Of a stretch of 64,000 nucleotides of DNA, positions 35,561 through 43,577 are shown piece after piece (the first letter of the stretch is position 1; each line of letters opens with the position of its first letter). The notes beneath the pieces are model-generated. The model was given only the letters and a program-made list of their open reading frames with translations, searched no databases and had not been told where the DNA came from. Position numbers and translations under genes: made by a program. Source of the DNA: JARBUG01 sp035628915 (lineage in GTDB: Bacteria > Bacillota > Sulfobacillia > Symbiobacteriales > Symbiobacteriaceae). Location of the stretch: the NCBI GenBank assembly GCA_035628915.1, contig DASPIW010000016.1:1-64000 (forward strand), read 5' to 3'.

Positions 35561-35821
35561 TCAAAACTCGATCGATTTGGCCGGAGCGGCAACCACCGTC
35601 ACCTGCCCGTCGGTGCTCAGCAGCGTCACCGGCTGGCTCTGGATCAATCTGCCGCGGTAGATGCGCCCCCCCGCGAGCACGGCGATCTCCCGGCCAACGA
35701 GGCCCGCCAGGACGGGCGCCAGCGGGCCCGCATCCGGCGGCGGGAGTAGCGGTGGCGGCTGCGGCGCCGGGCGGGGCGCCGCCCCCCGCCTTCCCCCCTG
35801 GAAGTGGCAGATCATGCCCAT
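35561..35821 (-). CDS. small protein with Pro-rich N-terminus and beta-barrel-like C-terminus
   Basis: 86 aa (or 84 from the second ATG); a run of G residues serves as ribosome site. The N-terminal third is Gly/Arg/Pro-rich. The C-terminal 50 residues (GREIAVLAGGRIYRGRLI ... VVAAPAKSIEF) look like a small beta-barrel. That pattern resembles spore or coat-associated DUF2642-like domains, but the assignment is tentative. It is divergent from the 65-aa gene at 35908, whose C-terminal half has a similar strand pattern ending STAF. Its gene body lies just upstream of the pgi promoter. Confidence 0.55.
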   Translation of the reverse strand: MGMICHFQGGRRGAAPRPAPQPPPLLPPPDAGPLAPVLAGLVGREIAVLAGGRIYRGRLIQSQPVTLLSTDGQVTVVAAPAKSIEF

Positions 35822-35907
35822 CCCCCCCGGTCAGTCTATGTAGCAGGCTCACGGAGAGCCGCATATTCTGTGAAGTAGGGCGATGAGCCCCTAGGAGGTG
35901 CCTCACA

Positions 35908-36105
35908 GTGCCTGAGAATCAAGTGATTCGCCGCCTTCTGGAAGATCTGCGCGGCGGTGGCTTCAACACCATCCTGACCGTTGACGGATTCCAGTTTGAG
36001 GGGCAGAAAGTGATCTCTTTTGAGAACGGCGTCGTCTTCACAACCGACGCCGGCGGCCTTGCCCGTGCGACGGTTATCGCCGACATTCAGAGCACGGCCT
36101 TTTGA
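35908..36105 (+). CDS. small beta-rich hypothetical protein, 65 aa
   Basis: GTG start at 35908 with AGGAGGTG eight bases upstream. After a helix (VIRRLLEDLRGGG) comes a strand-rich domain, FNTILTVDGFQFEGQKVISF then a further strand pair, ending DIQSTAF. No signal peptide, Cys or membrane segment. The family is not recognised. The closing pattern parallels the divergent small gene at 35561-35821. A good terminator follows, so it is an independent transcription unit. Confidence 0.7.
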   Translation: MPENQVIRRLLEDLRGGGFNTILTVDGFQFEGQKVISFENGVVFTTDAGGLARATVIADIQSTAF

Positions 36106-36117
36106 AGAAGGCGGACT

Positions 36118-36138
36118 GGGGGGCAACAGCCCCCCTTT
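36118..36138 (+). terminator. terminator of the 65-aa gene
   Basis: GGGGGGC (36118-36124), loop AACA, GCCCCCC (36129-36135), TTT. Confidence 0.75.
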
Positions 36139-36236
36139 CGCTTCCGTATGGACCCTGTCGCCATAAATTGCTTGAGCCCCTTCCTCCGTCATGCTAAAAT
36201 ACGTGCGCATAGAGAATGGGACGGAGGCGAGTTCCT

Positions 36237-36968
36237 GTGGGCCGCAAATGGGAAAACATCAAACGTTCCAAGGGGAAGCTGGACCAGGAGCGCGGCGCGA
36301 TCTTCTCCCGGATTGCCAAGGATCTGATGAAGGCGGCTAAGGAGGGCGGCCCGGATCCTGAGGCGAACTTCCGCCTGAAAACGGCGATTGAAGCGGCCCG
36401 CGAGGCGAACATGCCGGCCGACAACATTCACCGGGCGATTCGCCGCGGCGCCGGCCTGGAAGAAGGCGCCCGCTACGAGGAGTTTACGTACGAAGGCTAT
36501 GGCCCCGGCGGCGTGGCGATTATGATGAACATCATGACGGACAACCGGAACCGGACGGCCGGCGATGTGCGGCACATCTTCACCAAACACGGCGGCGCCA
36601 TGGGCGAAACGGGCTGCGTGGGCTGGATGTTCACCAAGAAAGGCATCGTCGAGATTGACCGGGAACAGACTGACATCACGGAAGATGACCTGATGATGAT
36701 CGTGCTGGACGCCGGGGCAGACGATATCCAAACGTCGGACAGCCTCTTCGAGGTGACCACGGCGCCCGAATCGCTGGAAGCGGTCCTGCGGGCTCTGCAC
36801 GCAGCCAAGGTGCCCGTGGTGAGCGGCGAAACGGCGATGTTCCCCAACACTACCGTGGAAGTGACGGGGGAGCATGCGGACAAACTGGGCCGGATGCTCG
36901 ACCTGCTCGAAGAGAACGATGACGTGCAGAACGTCTACAGCAACGCCCGGTTCCCTGACGAAGAGTAG
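36237..36968 (+). CDS. yebC: YebC/PmpR-family regulatory or translation factor
   Basis: 243 aa from the GTG at 36237 (GGAGG nine bases upstream); this start gives GRKWENIKRSKGK, matching the conserved N-terminus of the family, whereas an earlier ATG at 36216 adds a foreign seven residues. TACO1/YebC domains I-III follow with IEAAREANMPADNI, YEGYGPGGVAIMM, and NRTAGDVRHIFTKHGG. Members are DNA-binding regulators (PmpR) or ribosome-associated factors that ease proline-rich translation. Stand-alone gene. Confidence 0.95.
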   Translation: MGRKWENIKRSKGKLDQERGAIFSRIAKDLMKAAKEGGPDPEANFRLKTAIEAAREANMPADNIHRAIRRGAGLEEGARYEEFTYEGYGPGGVAIMMNIMTDNRNRTAGDVRHIFTKHGGAMGETGCVGWMFTKKGIVEIDREQTDITEDDLMMIVLDAGADDIQTSDSLFEVTTAPESLEAVLRALHAAKVPVVSGETAMFPNTTVEVTGEHADKLGRMLDLLEENDDVQNVYSNARFPDEE

Positions 36969-37023
36969 CGCGATGACTGGCGGGCTTCGCTGCACAGCGA
37001 GGCTCGCCTTTTCGCGCACCCTC

Positions 37024-37054
37024 TTGACGGGTGATCGTATCCATGGTGTACTAT
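37024..37054 (+). promoter_or_regulatory. promoter of the ABC/GntR operon
   Basis: TTGACG (37024-37029) and TACTAT (37049-37054) with a 19-base spacer. The -10 lies inside the left arm of the operator palindrome, so a bound repressor would exclude RNA polymerase. Confidence 0.6.
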
Positions 37055-37067
37055 TGTTATAGTACAC
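37046..37067. promoter_or_regulatory. GntR (YtrA-type) operator palindrome
   Basis: GTGTACTAT (37046-37054) and ATAGTACAC (37059-37067) are perfect 9-bp inverted arms with a 4-base centre. The element lies just upstream of the first ABC gene. An operon-internal GntR/YtrA-type regulator is encoded at 39625-40020, so autorepression is likely. Confidence 0.75.
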
Positions 37068-37098
37068 ACAGACACATCTCCCCCGGAGGTGACTTCCC

Positions 37099-37989
37099 GT
37101 GCCGGCCATCCAAGTCGAAAGTCTCACCCGCGTCTATCGCAACGGCCGCGGCATTCGCAACGTCAACCTGGCGGTCAATGAAGGCGAGGTTTTCGGTTTT
37201 CTGGGTCCCAACGGCGCAGGCAAGACGACGCTCATCCGCACCCTCCTGGGTTTTTTGAGCCCGCAGGGCGGACGGGCGCAGGTGCTCGGGCTTGACATCG
37301 CCGGGCGCAGCGGCGACATCCGCCGCCGGGTTGGCTACCTGCCTTCAGACCCAGCCCTGTACGATTTCCTGAACGGCCAGCAGAACATCGACTTCGCCCT
37401 TGCCGTGCGCGGCATCAGGGACAGGAGTCGGGTGAAGGTGCTGGCAGACCGGCTGGAAGTCGATCTGAAACGCCGGCTGAAGACCCTGTCGCGGGGCAAC
37501 AAACAGAAAGTGGCCATCGTCACCGCCCTGGCCCATGACCCTGACCTGCTGATTCTCGACGAGCCCACATCGGGTCTGGATCCCCTGGTGCAGGAGATCT
37601 TTCACGCGCTGATCCGGGAAGAGCAGGCGCGCGGCAAGACCATCTTCATCTCCTCGCACGTGCTCTCCGAAGTGGAGACGCTGTGCGACCGGGTCGGCGT
37701 GATCCGGGACGGCCGGATTGTGACGATCGATCAGGTGGAGAATCTAAGAAAGCAGCGGGTCAAGTATGTGACGGCGGAGTTCCGGGAGGCGGCCCCCGAC
37801 CTGACGAACACCGCCGGTGTACGCGACCTGCAAATTCACGGCCGGAAGGTGCGCTTCACGTTCAGCGGCGGCATCGAACCGCTCATCGCTGAGCTGGCGA
37901 GGCGCCCGCTGGTCGACCTGACCCTCACCGACCCGCCCCTGGAAGAGGTCTTCAGAGCCTTCTACGAAGGAGGAGGTGGCGGACGATGA
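37099..37989 (+). CDS. ABC transporter ATP-binding protein (operon gene 1)
   Basis: 296 aa from a GTG with GGAGG upstream. Walker A GPNGAGKTT, signature LSRGNKQK, Walker B LLILDEPTSGLD, and switch His in ISSHVLSE. The C-terminal 80 residues are of the kind seen in ABC-2 type exporters of the drug/antibiotic and YtrB classes. The stop overlaps the start of the first permease by 4 bases (ATGA). Together with the two permeases it should form an export or sensing complex responding to a cell-envelope-active compound. Confidence 0.92.
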   Translation: MPAIQVESLTRVYRNGRGIRNVNLAVNEGEVFGFLGPNGAGKTTLIRTLLGFLSPQGGRAQVLGLDIAGRSGDIRRRVGYLPSDPALYDFLNGQQNIDFALAVRGIRDRSRVKVLADRLEVDLKRRLKTLSRGNKQKVAIVTALAHDPDLLILDEPTSGLDPLVQEIFHALIREEQARGKTIFISSHVLSEVETLCDRVGVIRDGRIVTIDQVENLRKQRVKYVTAEFREAAPDLTNTAGVRDLQIHGRKVRFTFSGGIEPLIAELARRPLVDLTLTDPPLEEVFRAFYEGGGGGR

Positions 37990-38765
37990 CACTCTTCCGC
38001 CAGTTCTTTTCAGCTCACCGCAAAGGCCTGCTGATCTGGATGGCCGCGGGCGCCCTCCTGGCGATCTCCGGCACCCGCTCGGCGCCGACGTTCATCGAGG
38101 GCAACTCGATGTCAGCGCTGCCGCCGGCGCTGCTGGCGCTGTTTGGCGACCTTTCCGGCCTGAGCCCGGTCGACATGTATATCACCATCCTGATGGGCAA
38201 GGGCACACCTCTGATTCCCACGATGTATGCGGTCATTTTAGCGCTCTCGGTCGTGACCCGAGAGGTCGACCGGCGCACGGTGGAGTTCCTGCTGTCCTTG
38301 CCGGTGCAGCGTACGCAAGTGCTGCTGGCTCGCCTCGCCGTCCTGACCGTCAACGTGACCGCCGTCACGGCCACGATCTGGGCCGTCATCCGCTTCGACC
38401 TGGCGGGGTTAGGTTTCCAGGGCAGCTGGGACCACATGCTGCTGCTCTTCATCAACCTATGGCTGCTGGCGATGGCGCTGGGCACGGTGACCCTGGCCGC
38501 CTCCATGTGGATCGACGACTATAGCGTCGGAGTCAAGCTCTTCCTCGGGATTGTCGCCCTGGGCTTCCTGGTGGAGTATGTCCTGCGCGGGGCAATGGTG
38601 AGCCGGGCGGTGCGCGCCTTCAGCCCGTTCAGCTACGTCGACCTGGGCGGGGTGATGCGCCACGGCAGCATCCCCACAGCCGATGCGATTGTGCTGATCG
38701 CGGCGATTGCTGCAGGCGTAGCCGTCAGCTTCTGGGCGTTTGGCCGCAAGCAATTCTCGGCGTAG
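37986..38765 (+). CDS. ABC-2 type permease (operon gene 2)
   Basis: 259 aa with about six membrane helices. After TM1 comes an external loop, then the cytoplasmic coupling segment TREVDRRTVEFLLSLPVQRTQVLLARL, typical of ABC-2 permeases. It overlaps gene 1 by 4 bases and is followed after 22 bases by a second permease with the same coupling segment, suggesting a heterodimeric pore. Confidence 0.88.
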   Translation: MTLFRQFFSAHRKGLLIWMAAGALLAISGTRSAPTFIEGNSMSALPPALLALFGDLSGLSPVDMYITILMGKGTPLIPTMYAVILALSVVTREVDRRTVEFLLSLPVQRTQVLLARLAVLTVNVTAVTATIWAVIRFDLAGLGFQGSWDHMLLLFINLWLLAMALGTVTLAASMWIDDYSVGVKLFLGIVALGFLVEYVLRGAMVSRAVRAFSPFSYVDLGGVMRHGSIPTADAIVLIAAIAAGVAVSFWAFGRKQFSA

Positions 38766-38787
38766 GCCGGGCGGAGGTGAGGAGACC

Positions 38788-39597
38788 ATGACCCTGTTAA
38801 AGCAGCATGCCAAGACCGAAGCGATTTCGACGCTGATCTGGGCCGTCGTCCTGGGCCTGGTCGGCTATTTGACTACCTGGCTGTGGGAGTTGCTCAGTCA
38901 GTCCGGGAGCATGCTGGAGCTGCAGAAGGTACTGGAAAACGCCCAGGGGGTTTTGAAGAGCCTTGTCAGTGCCGGGGGCCTCAGCCTCGCCTCCCTGGAC
39001 GGCTGGATTCAGGGCTATGCACTGGGCACCTGGGTCACCTTGCCCTACGTGATCTTTACGGCCCTGTTCGCAGCCGGCATGATTACCCGGGAGATGGATC
39101 GGCGGACCATGGAGTTCGTGCTCTCCCTCCCCGTCTCCCGGGCCCAGCTGCTGGTCTCACGCTGGCTGGTGCTGGGCGGGTCCCTGACCACCCTGCATCT
39201 GTTCCACTTCCTCGGAGTGCTGGGCGGCCTGGCCGCCCTGGGGGAGCGGGGTCACCCCGACCGTTACGCACTCGCTCTGTTCAGCTCGTTGCTGCTGCAT
39301 CTCTTCGTTGGTACGCTGATGCTGCTGGTCAGCCTCTTCTTTGATGACTACGGGGCGGGCCTGGGCGCCGTGATGGGCATCGGTCTGGGCTTGAACATCC
39401 TGCACATGGGCACCGCGGAAGCGACCGGCGCGCTGAAAAGCGTGCGCGGGATGCTGCCGTTCGCCTGGCATGAAGTGCAGCCGATCGTCATGGACGGTGC
39501 CGTGCCCTGGGGCCACATGCTGCTCCTCGCCGGCGGCGCTCTCCTGTTGCTGGCCGTATCCGTCTGTGTCTTCCAGCGCAAGCCGATTGCCGTGTAG
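38788..39597 (+). CDS. ABC-2 type permease (operon gene 3)
   Basis: 269 aa from the ATG at 38788 (GGAGGTGAGGAG upstream). About six membrane helices. The coupling helix TREMDRRTMEFVLSLPVSRAQLLVSR is clearly paralogous to that of gene 2, so the two arose by duplication and probably pair. The rest has diverged strongly. Confidence 0.88.
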   Translation: MTLLKQHAKTEAISTLIWAVVLGLVGYLTTWLWELLSQSGSMLELQKVLENAQGVLKSLVSAGGLSLASLDGWIQGYALGTWVTLPYVIFTALFAAGMITREMDRRTMEFVLSLPVSRAQLLVSRWLVLGGSLTTLHLFHFLGVLGGLAALGERGHPDRYALALFSSLLLHLFVGTLMLLVSLFFDDYGAGLGAVMGIGLGLNILHMGTAEATGALKSVRGMLPFAWHEVQPIVMDGAVPWGHMLLLAGGALLLLAVSVCVFQRKPIAV

Positions 39598-39624
39598 ACT
39601 GATTGGCGGGAGGAGGGGCGGACC

Positions 39625-40020
39625 ATGTGGTATCACATCGATCCATCAAGCGGAACGCCCATCTACCGCCAGTTGGTGGATCAGGTGCGGCAGGCGGTCG
39701 CGTCGGGGGTGCTCAGGGCAGGCGACAAGCTGCCCTCCGTGCGCGATCTGGCCATCGAACTGGCGGTCAACCCGAACACGATCGCGAAGGCTTATCAGGA
39801 ACTGGAGCGCGAGAACGTCATCGAGACGCCCCGGGGCAAAGGATCTTTCGTGGCCGATCGCGATCACCGCATCTCGGAGGAAGAACGGCTGAGGCAGTTC
39901 ACCGAGGCCGCTGAGAAGCTGGCAGCAGACGCCTACCGGCTGCGGGTAGCCTCCGACCGGGCTGTCGCGATTCTCCGGGAACGATTGGCCGAGGCGGAAA
40001 GGAGGCGATCGGGTGAGTAA
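39625..40020 (+). CDS. GntR-family transcriptional regulator (YtrA type)
   Basis: 131 aa, short. Winged helix-turn-helix at about residues 12-75 (LPSVRDLAIELAVNPNTIAKAY ... GKGSFVA) with only a ~50-residue helical C-terminus for dimerisation, as in YtrA; no large ligand domain. The operator at 37046-37067 fits its expected target. Its stop overlaps the next ABC gene by 8 bases. Position inside the operon and not at its head is typical of some YtrA-type loci. Confidence 0.92.
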   Translation: MWYHIDPSSGTPIYRQLVDQVRQAVASGVLRAGDKLPSVRDLAIELAVNPNTIAKAYQELERENVIETPRGKGSFVADRDHRISEEERLRQFTEAAEKLAADAYRLRVASDRAVAILRERLAEAERRRSGE

Positions 40021-40900
40021 CGCGACCATCCGCATAATAGGGCTGACCAAGCATTACGGCGCCAAGGCGGCCCTGTCCGGAGTTGATCTGGATGTGCCCG
40101 CCGGATCGTTCTTCGCGGTTCTCGGTCCCAACGGCGCCGGCAAGACGACCCTGATGCGCTGCCTGACGGGCATGATCCGGCCCGACGGGGGCTCCGGTAC
40201 GGTGCTTGGTGTGCCGCTCGGTCCCGGCTACCCGCCGCTGCCCCTGAAGTCCCGCATTGGCTATGTGGCCCAGGCGCAGTCGCTCTTCGAGCGCATGACG
40301 CCGCGGGAGTTGATCGCGCTGTGCCGGGGGGTGCAGCCCCGGTGGGATCAGAAGATCATCGACCGGTATATGGAACTCTTCCGCCTGCCCCCCAATCAAA
40401 TCGTCAGGCACATGTCCGCCGGCATGAGAGCGCAGCTGGCACTGACTCTGGTGATGGGCGGCACGCCCGAACTGCTGATTCTCGATGAGCCCACCCTGGG
40501 GCTTGATCCCCTGAACAGGTATCAGTACCTGCAGGTGCTGCTCTCCGACAGCATCGAGACGGGCTGCACGGTCCTCCTCTCCAGCCACGATCTCCATCAG
40601 ATCGAGCGGCTGGCGGACCGGGTGGCCGTCCTGGTGGAGGGCCGCGTGGTCGTAACGGGTACGGTGGACGACTTGAAGCTGAATGAGCGGCGGCTGCGGG
40701 TGGCAGGCAACGTGCCGGCGGCTACCCTCCTGGCGGTGCCCGGGGTGCGCCGGGCTGTGAAGGAGTCCGGGGGCTGGCTGCTGTATGCCAACGGCGAGCT
40801 TCCGGCCATGGAGGCGACCATCCGGTCCTTGACCGGTGTGACCGGGCTACAGGTTTTCGACCAAAGCCTGGAGGAGATCTTCCTGAGCTACGTCAGTTAG
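40013..40900 (+). CDS. second ABC ATP-binding protein (operon gene 5)
   Basis: 295 aa from a GTG overlapping the GntR gene by 8 bases. Walker A GPNGAGKTT and Walker B LLILDEPTLGLD with switch His in SSHDLHQ are intact, but the signature reads MSAGMRAQL in place of LSGGQ. It could pair with gene 1 to give an asymmetric ATPase with one weak site, or power one of the two permeases alone. Last gene of the operon. Confidence 0.9.
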   Translation: MSNATIRIIGLTKHYGAKAALSGVDLDVPAGSFFAVLGPNGAGKTTLMRCLTGMIRPDGGSGTVLGVPLGPGYPPLPLKSRIGYVAQAQSLFERMTPRELIALCRGVQPRWDQKIIDRYMELFRLPPNQIVRHMSAGMRAQLALTLVMGGTPELLILDEPTLGLDPLNRYQYLQVLLSDSIETGCTVLLSSHDLHQIERLADRVAVLVEGRVVVTGTVDDLKLNERRLRVAGNVPAATLLAVPGVRRAVKESGGWLLYANGELPAMEATIRSLTGVTGLQVFDQSLEEIFLSYVS

Positions 40901-40906
40901 AAAAGC

Positions 40907-40939
40907 AGAACTCGCCCTCTTGGGAGGACGAGTTCTTTT
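40907..40939. terminator. bidirectional terminator
   Basis: AGAACTCG (40907-40914) and CGAGTTCT (40929-40936) plus an inner CCTC/GGAGG pairing, with TTTT on the plus side and AAAA before it, so it serves both the ABC operon and the convergent lipoprotein gene. Confidence 0.85.
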
Positions 40940-40943
40940 CGTA

Positions 40944-41624
40944 TTAGCCTTTCTTGGCAACGAGATTGACGTCCAGCTTCACTTCGTCCTCCACTTTGAT
41001 CATGTTAAGGACGTTGGGCGGCTCGATGCCAAACTGCTCCATTTTGAAGGTGATGGTGGCGTTCAGCATGACCTTGTCGCCGTGGACCATCGCTTTGGCG
41101 TCCCAGACGACGGGCTTGGTGACGCCGTGGACGGTCATGTCACCCTTCAGTTTGAAGGCGGTCTCCTGGCCGGTAATCGCCGGAGCGGTCCCCTCCACCC
41201 CGGTGATGGCGAACTCGGCAGTCGGGTACTTATTGGTCTCCAGGCCGCGGGTCTGCAGCGTTTCGTCCCGCTTCGCCTTGTCGCTCTTGAGGCTCTTGAC
41301 ATCGACGGCAATCTTCGCGGGCTGGATTTTGCCCTTGTCGAAGACCAGGGTGCCTGTGATGCCCGAGGTTTTGCCTGTAGCTGTCGCGTTCAGCGACTGG
41401 GTAATGAACGTCTCCTTGACGGTATACTGGGCGTTGGATTCCTGCTGCACGATGTTGTACGTGCCGTCGGCCTGCGCTGGGTCGCTCGGCTGGATCTGCT
41501 GAGCCTGGACTGGGGTCGGGGCCGGGGCCGCTGCCGCCGCCGGGGCGGGGGCCTCTTTCTTGCCGCTGCAGCCGGCCAGCACCGCAGCGACGAGCAGTCC
41601 TGCAAGCAATAGTCTCCCCTTCAT
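40944..41624 (-). CDS. YceI-like lipoprotein
   Basis: 226 aa. Signal peptide with lipobox AVLAGC (Cys about residue 19), an Ala/Pro linker (25-50), then a YceI-like lipocalin-fold domain starting DGTYNIVQQES and containing GITGTLVFDKGKIQPAKIAVD, TRGLETNKYPTAEF and GDMTVHGVTKPV. YceI domains bind long isoprenoids or amphiphiles in an eight-stranded barrel. Anchored outside the membrane. Transcribed alone, after a very long upstream region (41625-42275). Confidence 0.92.
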   Translation of the reverse strand: MKGRLLLAGLLVAAVLAGCSGKKEAPAPAAAAAPAPTPVQAQQIQPSDPAQADGTYNIVQQESNAQYTVKETFITQSLNATATGKTSGITGTLVFDKGKIQPAKIAVDVKSLKSDKAKRDETLQTRGLETNKYPTAEFAITGVEGTAPAITGQETAFKLKGDMTVHGVTKPVVWDAKAMVHGDKVMLNATITFKMEQFGIEPPNVLNMIKVEDEVKLDVNLVAKKG

Positions 41625-42275
41625 CTCTGTAGCACCCTCCTATGTCTCTGTGAGCATCTACCTGACCTACGCACGGCCGAGGCAACTGGATCAATGAAAA
41701 TGTTGCTTGTCCCCCTACGATATCTTAGACGTTACTCCTGGCCGGTCATATATGGGGATGGTTGGTCAAGATTTCTGCACCAATGGAAAACGCGAAAGAA
41801 GAGGGTCACCCCTCCTCTTTCAGGCGAACACACAACGATCTACCTAGCACCGACGCAGATGACTGATTACCAAGCCGTGATCTTTCGACCACGACCAGGC
41901 AGGTCATCACCAACGCCGATGGTTCGTTCGACCGTACGTAATCTCTTGACAGCCCTGCACAACCTCCCGGCTGTGCAGGACCATCAGCTGCGAACAGCCT
42001 GCGAAACCACGTACGATCTTCGCTCGACCCCGCCAGATCGGTTGGGATCCCGCCGCAACCAAGGGCCCGTAGGCCGCCGGCTGCGACGAAACCTTTCCCC
42101 ACCTGACGGAATCTGCCCGCCGGGTGCATACAAGCCGGCAGGCGACCTGCATGCAACCTTTGGCCGGCCCAACCGGACCCCGTTCATGGAACCCGCCTGA
42201 GCCTGGGCTCAACCGTTGTGTGCCCGACGCTATTATCATGGCCCGCAGCGGCGAAGTCCATACCCGCTCTTGAAT
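41625..42275. other. 650-base non-coding region upstream of the YceI lipoprotein gene
   Basis: No convincing gene is seen on either strand. There are several strong inverted repeats: CCTGCACA (41954-41961) with TGTGCAGG (41972-41979), and a minus-strand hairpin GAAAGAGGAGGG / CCCTCTTCTTTC (about 41795-41821) followed by CGCGTTTTCC, which looks like a transcription stop ahead of the lipoprotein gene. The region could encode a structured RNA or a long attenuated leader. It did not match tmRNA, RNase P RNA or SRP RNA signatures by eye. Confidence 0.45.
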
Positions 42276-42773
42276 TCACCGATAATTGATGAATTGGAGT
42301 TCGATGCCGAAGTCCTTGGCCCGGAGCATCTGGATAACGGCTTGCAGGTCGTCCTTCTTGGCGCCCGTCACCCGGACTTCGTCGCCGCGAATCTCCGCCT
42401 TGACCTTCAGCTTCGTGTCGCGGATCGCCTGCGTGATCGCCTTGGCTTTCTCCTGCGCGATGCCCTGCTTGAGTGTAACGATCTGCCGGAGGGTGCCGCC
42501 CGCGGCTTCTTCGACCTTGCCGTACTCCAGCGCCCGCAGAGCGATGCCACGCTTGATCAGCTTGGTCTGCAGGATGTCGATGACGTTCTTGAGCTTCATC
42601 TCGTCATCGCCGATGAGGGTGACTTTGCCTTCTTTTTCGTCCAGCGCGATGCTTGACTTGCTGCCCTTGAAGTCGAAGCGGGTCTCCATCTCCTTGGTCG
42701 ACTGGTTAACCGCGTTGACAACCTCGGCCATGTTGACTTTGGAGACCACATCAAATGAGGAATCGGTCGCCAT
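42276..42773 (-). CDS. yajQ: YajQ-family nucleotide/cyclic-di-GMP-binding protein
   Basis: 165 aa from the ATG at 42773 (AAGGAG upstream). Two ferredoxin-like domains. Conserved segments: SSFDVVSKVNMAEVVNAVNQ, ETRFDFKGSKSSI, and the C-terminal RGDEVRVTGAKKDDLQ ... DFGIELQFINYR. Length is exactly that of the family. Members bind cyclic di-GMP or nucleic acids. The window also encodes a GGDEF-EAL protein, but a direct link is only conjecture. Confidence 0.95.
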   Translation of the reverse strand: MATDSSFDVVSKVNMAEVVNAVNQSTKEMETRFDFKGSKSSIALDEKEGKVTLIGDDEMKLKNVIDILQTKLIKRGIALRALEYGKVEEAAGGTLRQIVTLKQGIAQEKAKAITQAIRDTKLKVKAEIRGDEVRVTGAKKDDLQAVIQMLRAKDFGIELQFINYR

Positions 42774-42873
42774 GGTATGCGAACACTCCTTGCCCCGATG
42801 ATTCACCGCCCTCAATCATACCACAATCTCCCACGCGCAGGAATTCGCCGGATTGGCCCCGAAGGGACAGGCC

Positions 42874-43554
42874 ATGAAAAAGCTTGAACAGTTGCATGCC
42901 GAGATCGCGGCGTGTGCGCGCTGCCCCCGCCTGCGGGAGTATTGCGCCCAAGTCGCCCGTGAAAAAGTGAAGCGGCACCGGGACCAGGAGTACTGGGGCC
43001 GGCCGGTGCCCGGCTTCGGGGACCCCGAAGCCCGCCTGCTGGTCCTGGGGCTGGCGCCGGGCGCCCACGGTGCGAACCGGACGGGGCGGGTCTTCACCGG
43101 GGATGACTCGGGGGTCTGGCTGTACGGCGCCTTGCACGAGTTTGGGTTTGCGAATCGGGCAGCGTCCGTCTCGCAGGATGACGGCCTGGTCTTGTCGGGC
43201 GCCTACATCTCCAACGTGGGCCGCTGCGCGCCGCCCGACAATAAGCCGGTGCCGGCGGAGCTGGCGGCATGCCGTCCGTTCCTGGAACGGGAGCTGGCGC
43301 TGCTTGCGCGCGTGAAGGTCGTACTGGCCCTGGGCCGCATTGCGTTTGACCAGTATGTCAGAACGCTGAAGGATCGGGGCTGCGCCGTTGGCAAGCCGGT
43401 CTTCGCACACGGAGCGCAGTACCTTTTTGAAGATCCCGCCCTGCCGGTGCTGCTCTGCAGCTATCATCCCAGCCGGCAGAACACGAATACCGGCGTGCTC
43501 ACCCGCGAGATGTGGTCGGCTGTTTTTGCGCGGGCGCGAGAGTTGGTCGGATAG
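42874..43554 (+). CDS. uracil-DNA glycosylase, family 5 (UDGb)
   Basis: 226 aa from the ATG at 42874 (AAGGGACAGG upstream). It has the [4Fe-4S] cysteines C14, C17 and others (C-x2-C near the N-terminus, RCAPPDNK later). The active-site motif 1 reads GLAPGAHGANRTGR, which lacks the Asp or Asn of families 1 and 4 and is characteristic of family 5. SYHPSRQNTNTG provides the C-terminal motif. It removes uracil, and in this family also other deaminated bases, from DNA. It is followed after 23 bases by a gene of unknown function. Confidence 0.92.
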   Translation: MKKLEQLHAEIAACARCPRLREYCAQVAREKVKRHRDQEYWGRPVPGFGDPEARLLVLGLAPGAHGANRTGRVFTGDDSGVWLYGALHEFGFANRAASVSQDDGLVLSGAYISNVGRCAPPDNKPVPAELAACRPFLERELALLARVKVVLALGRIAFDQYVRTLKDRGCAVGKPVFAHGAQYLFEDPALPVLLCSYHPSRQNTNTGVLTREMWSAVFARARELVG

Positions 43555-43577
43555 GTGTTAGGGAAGAGGTGTCGAGT

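Noticed and set aside
34290..35660. 456-aa open frame opposite pgi
   Set aside because: Antisense to a clear glucose-6-phosphate isomerase; no motif or start signal.
42092..42107. Minus-strand GTCAGGTGGGGAAAGG, resembling the SRP RNA core loop
   Set aside because: The invariant GGAAGGAAGCAGC context is missing and no Alu-type domain was found.
41694..42200. 168-aa open frame on the plus strand upstream of yajQ's end
   Set aside because: Composition is not protein-like, there is no ribosome site, and inverted repeats run through it.
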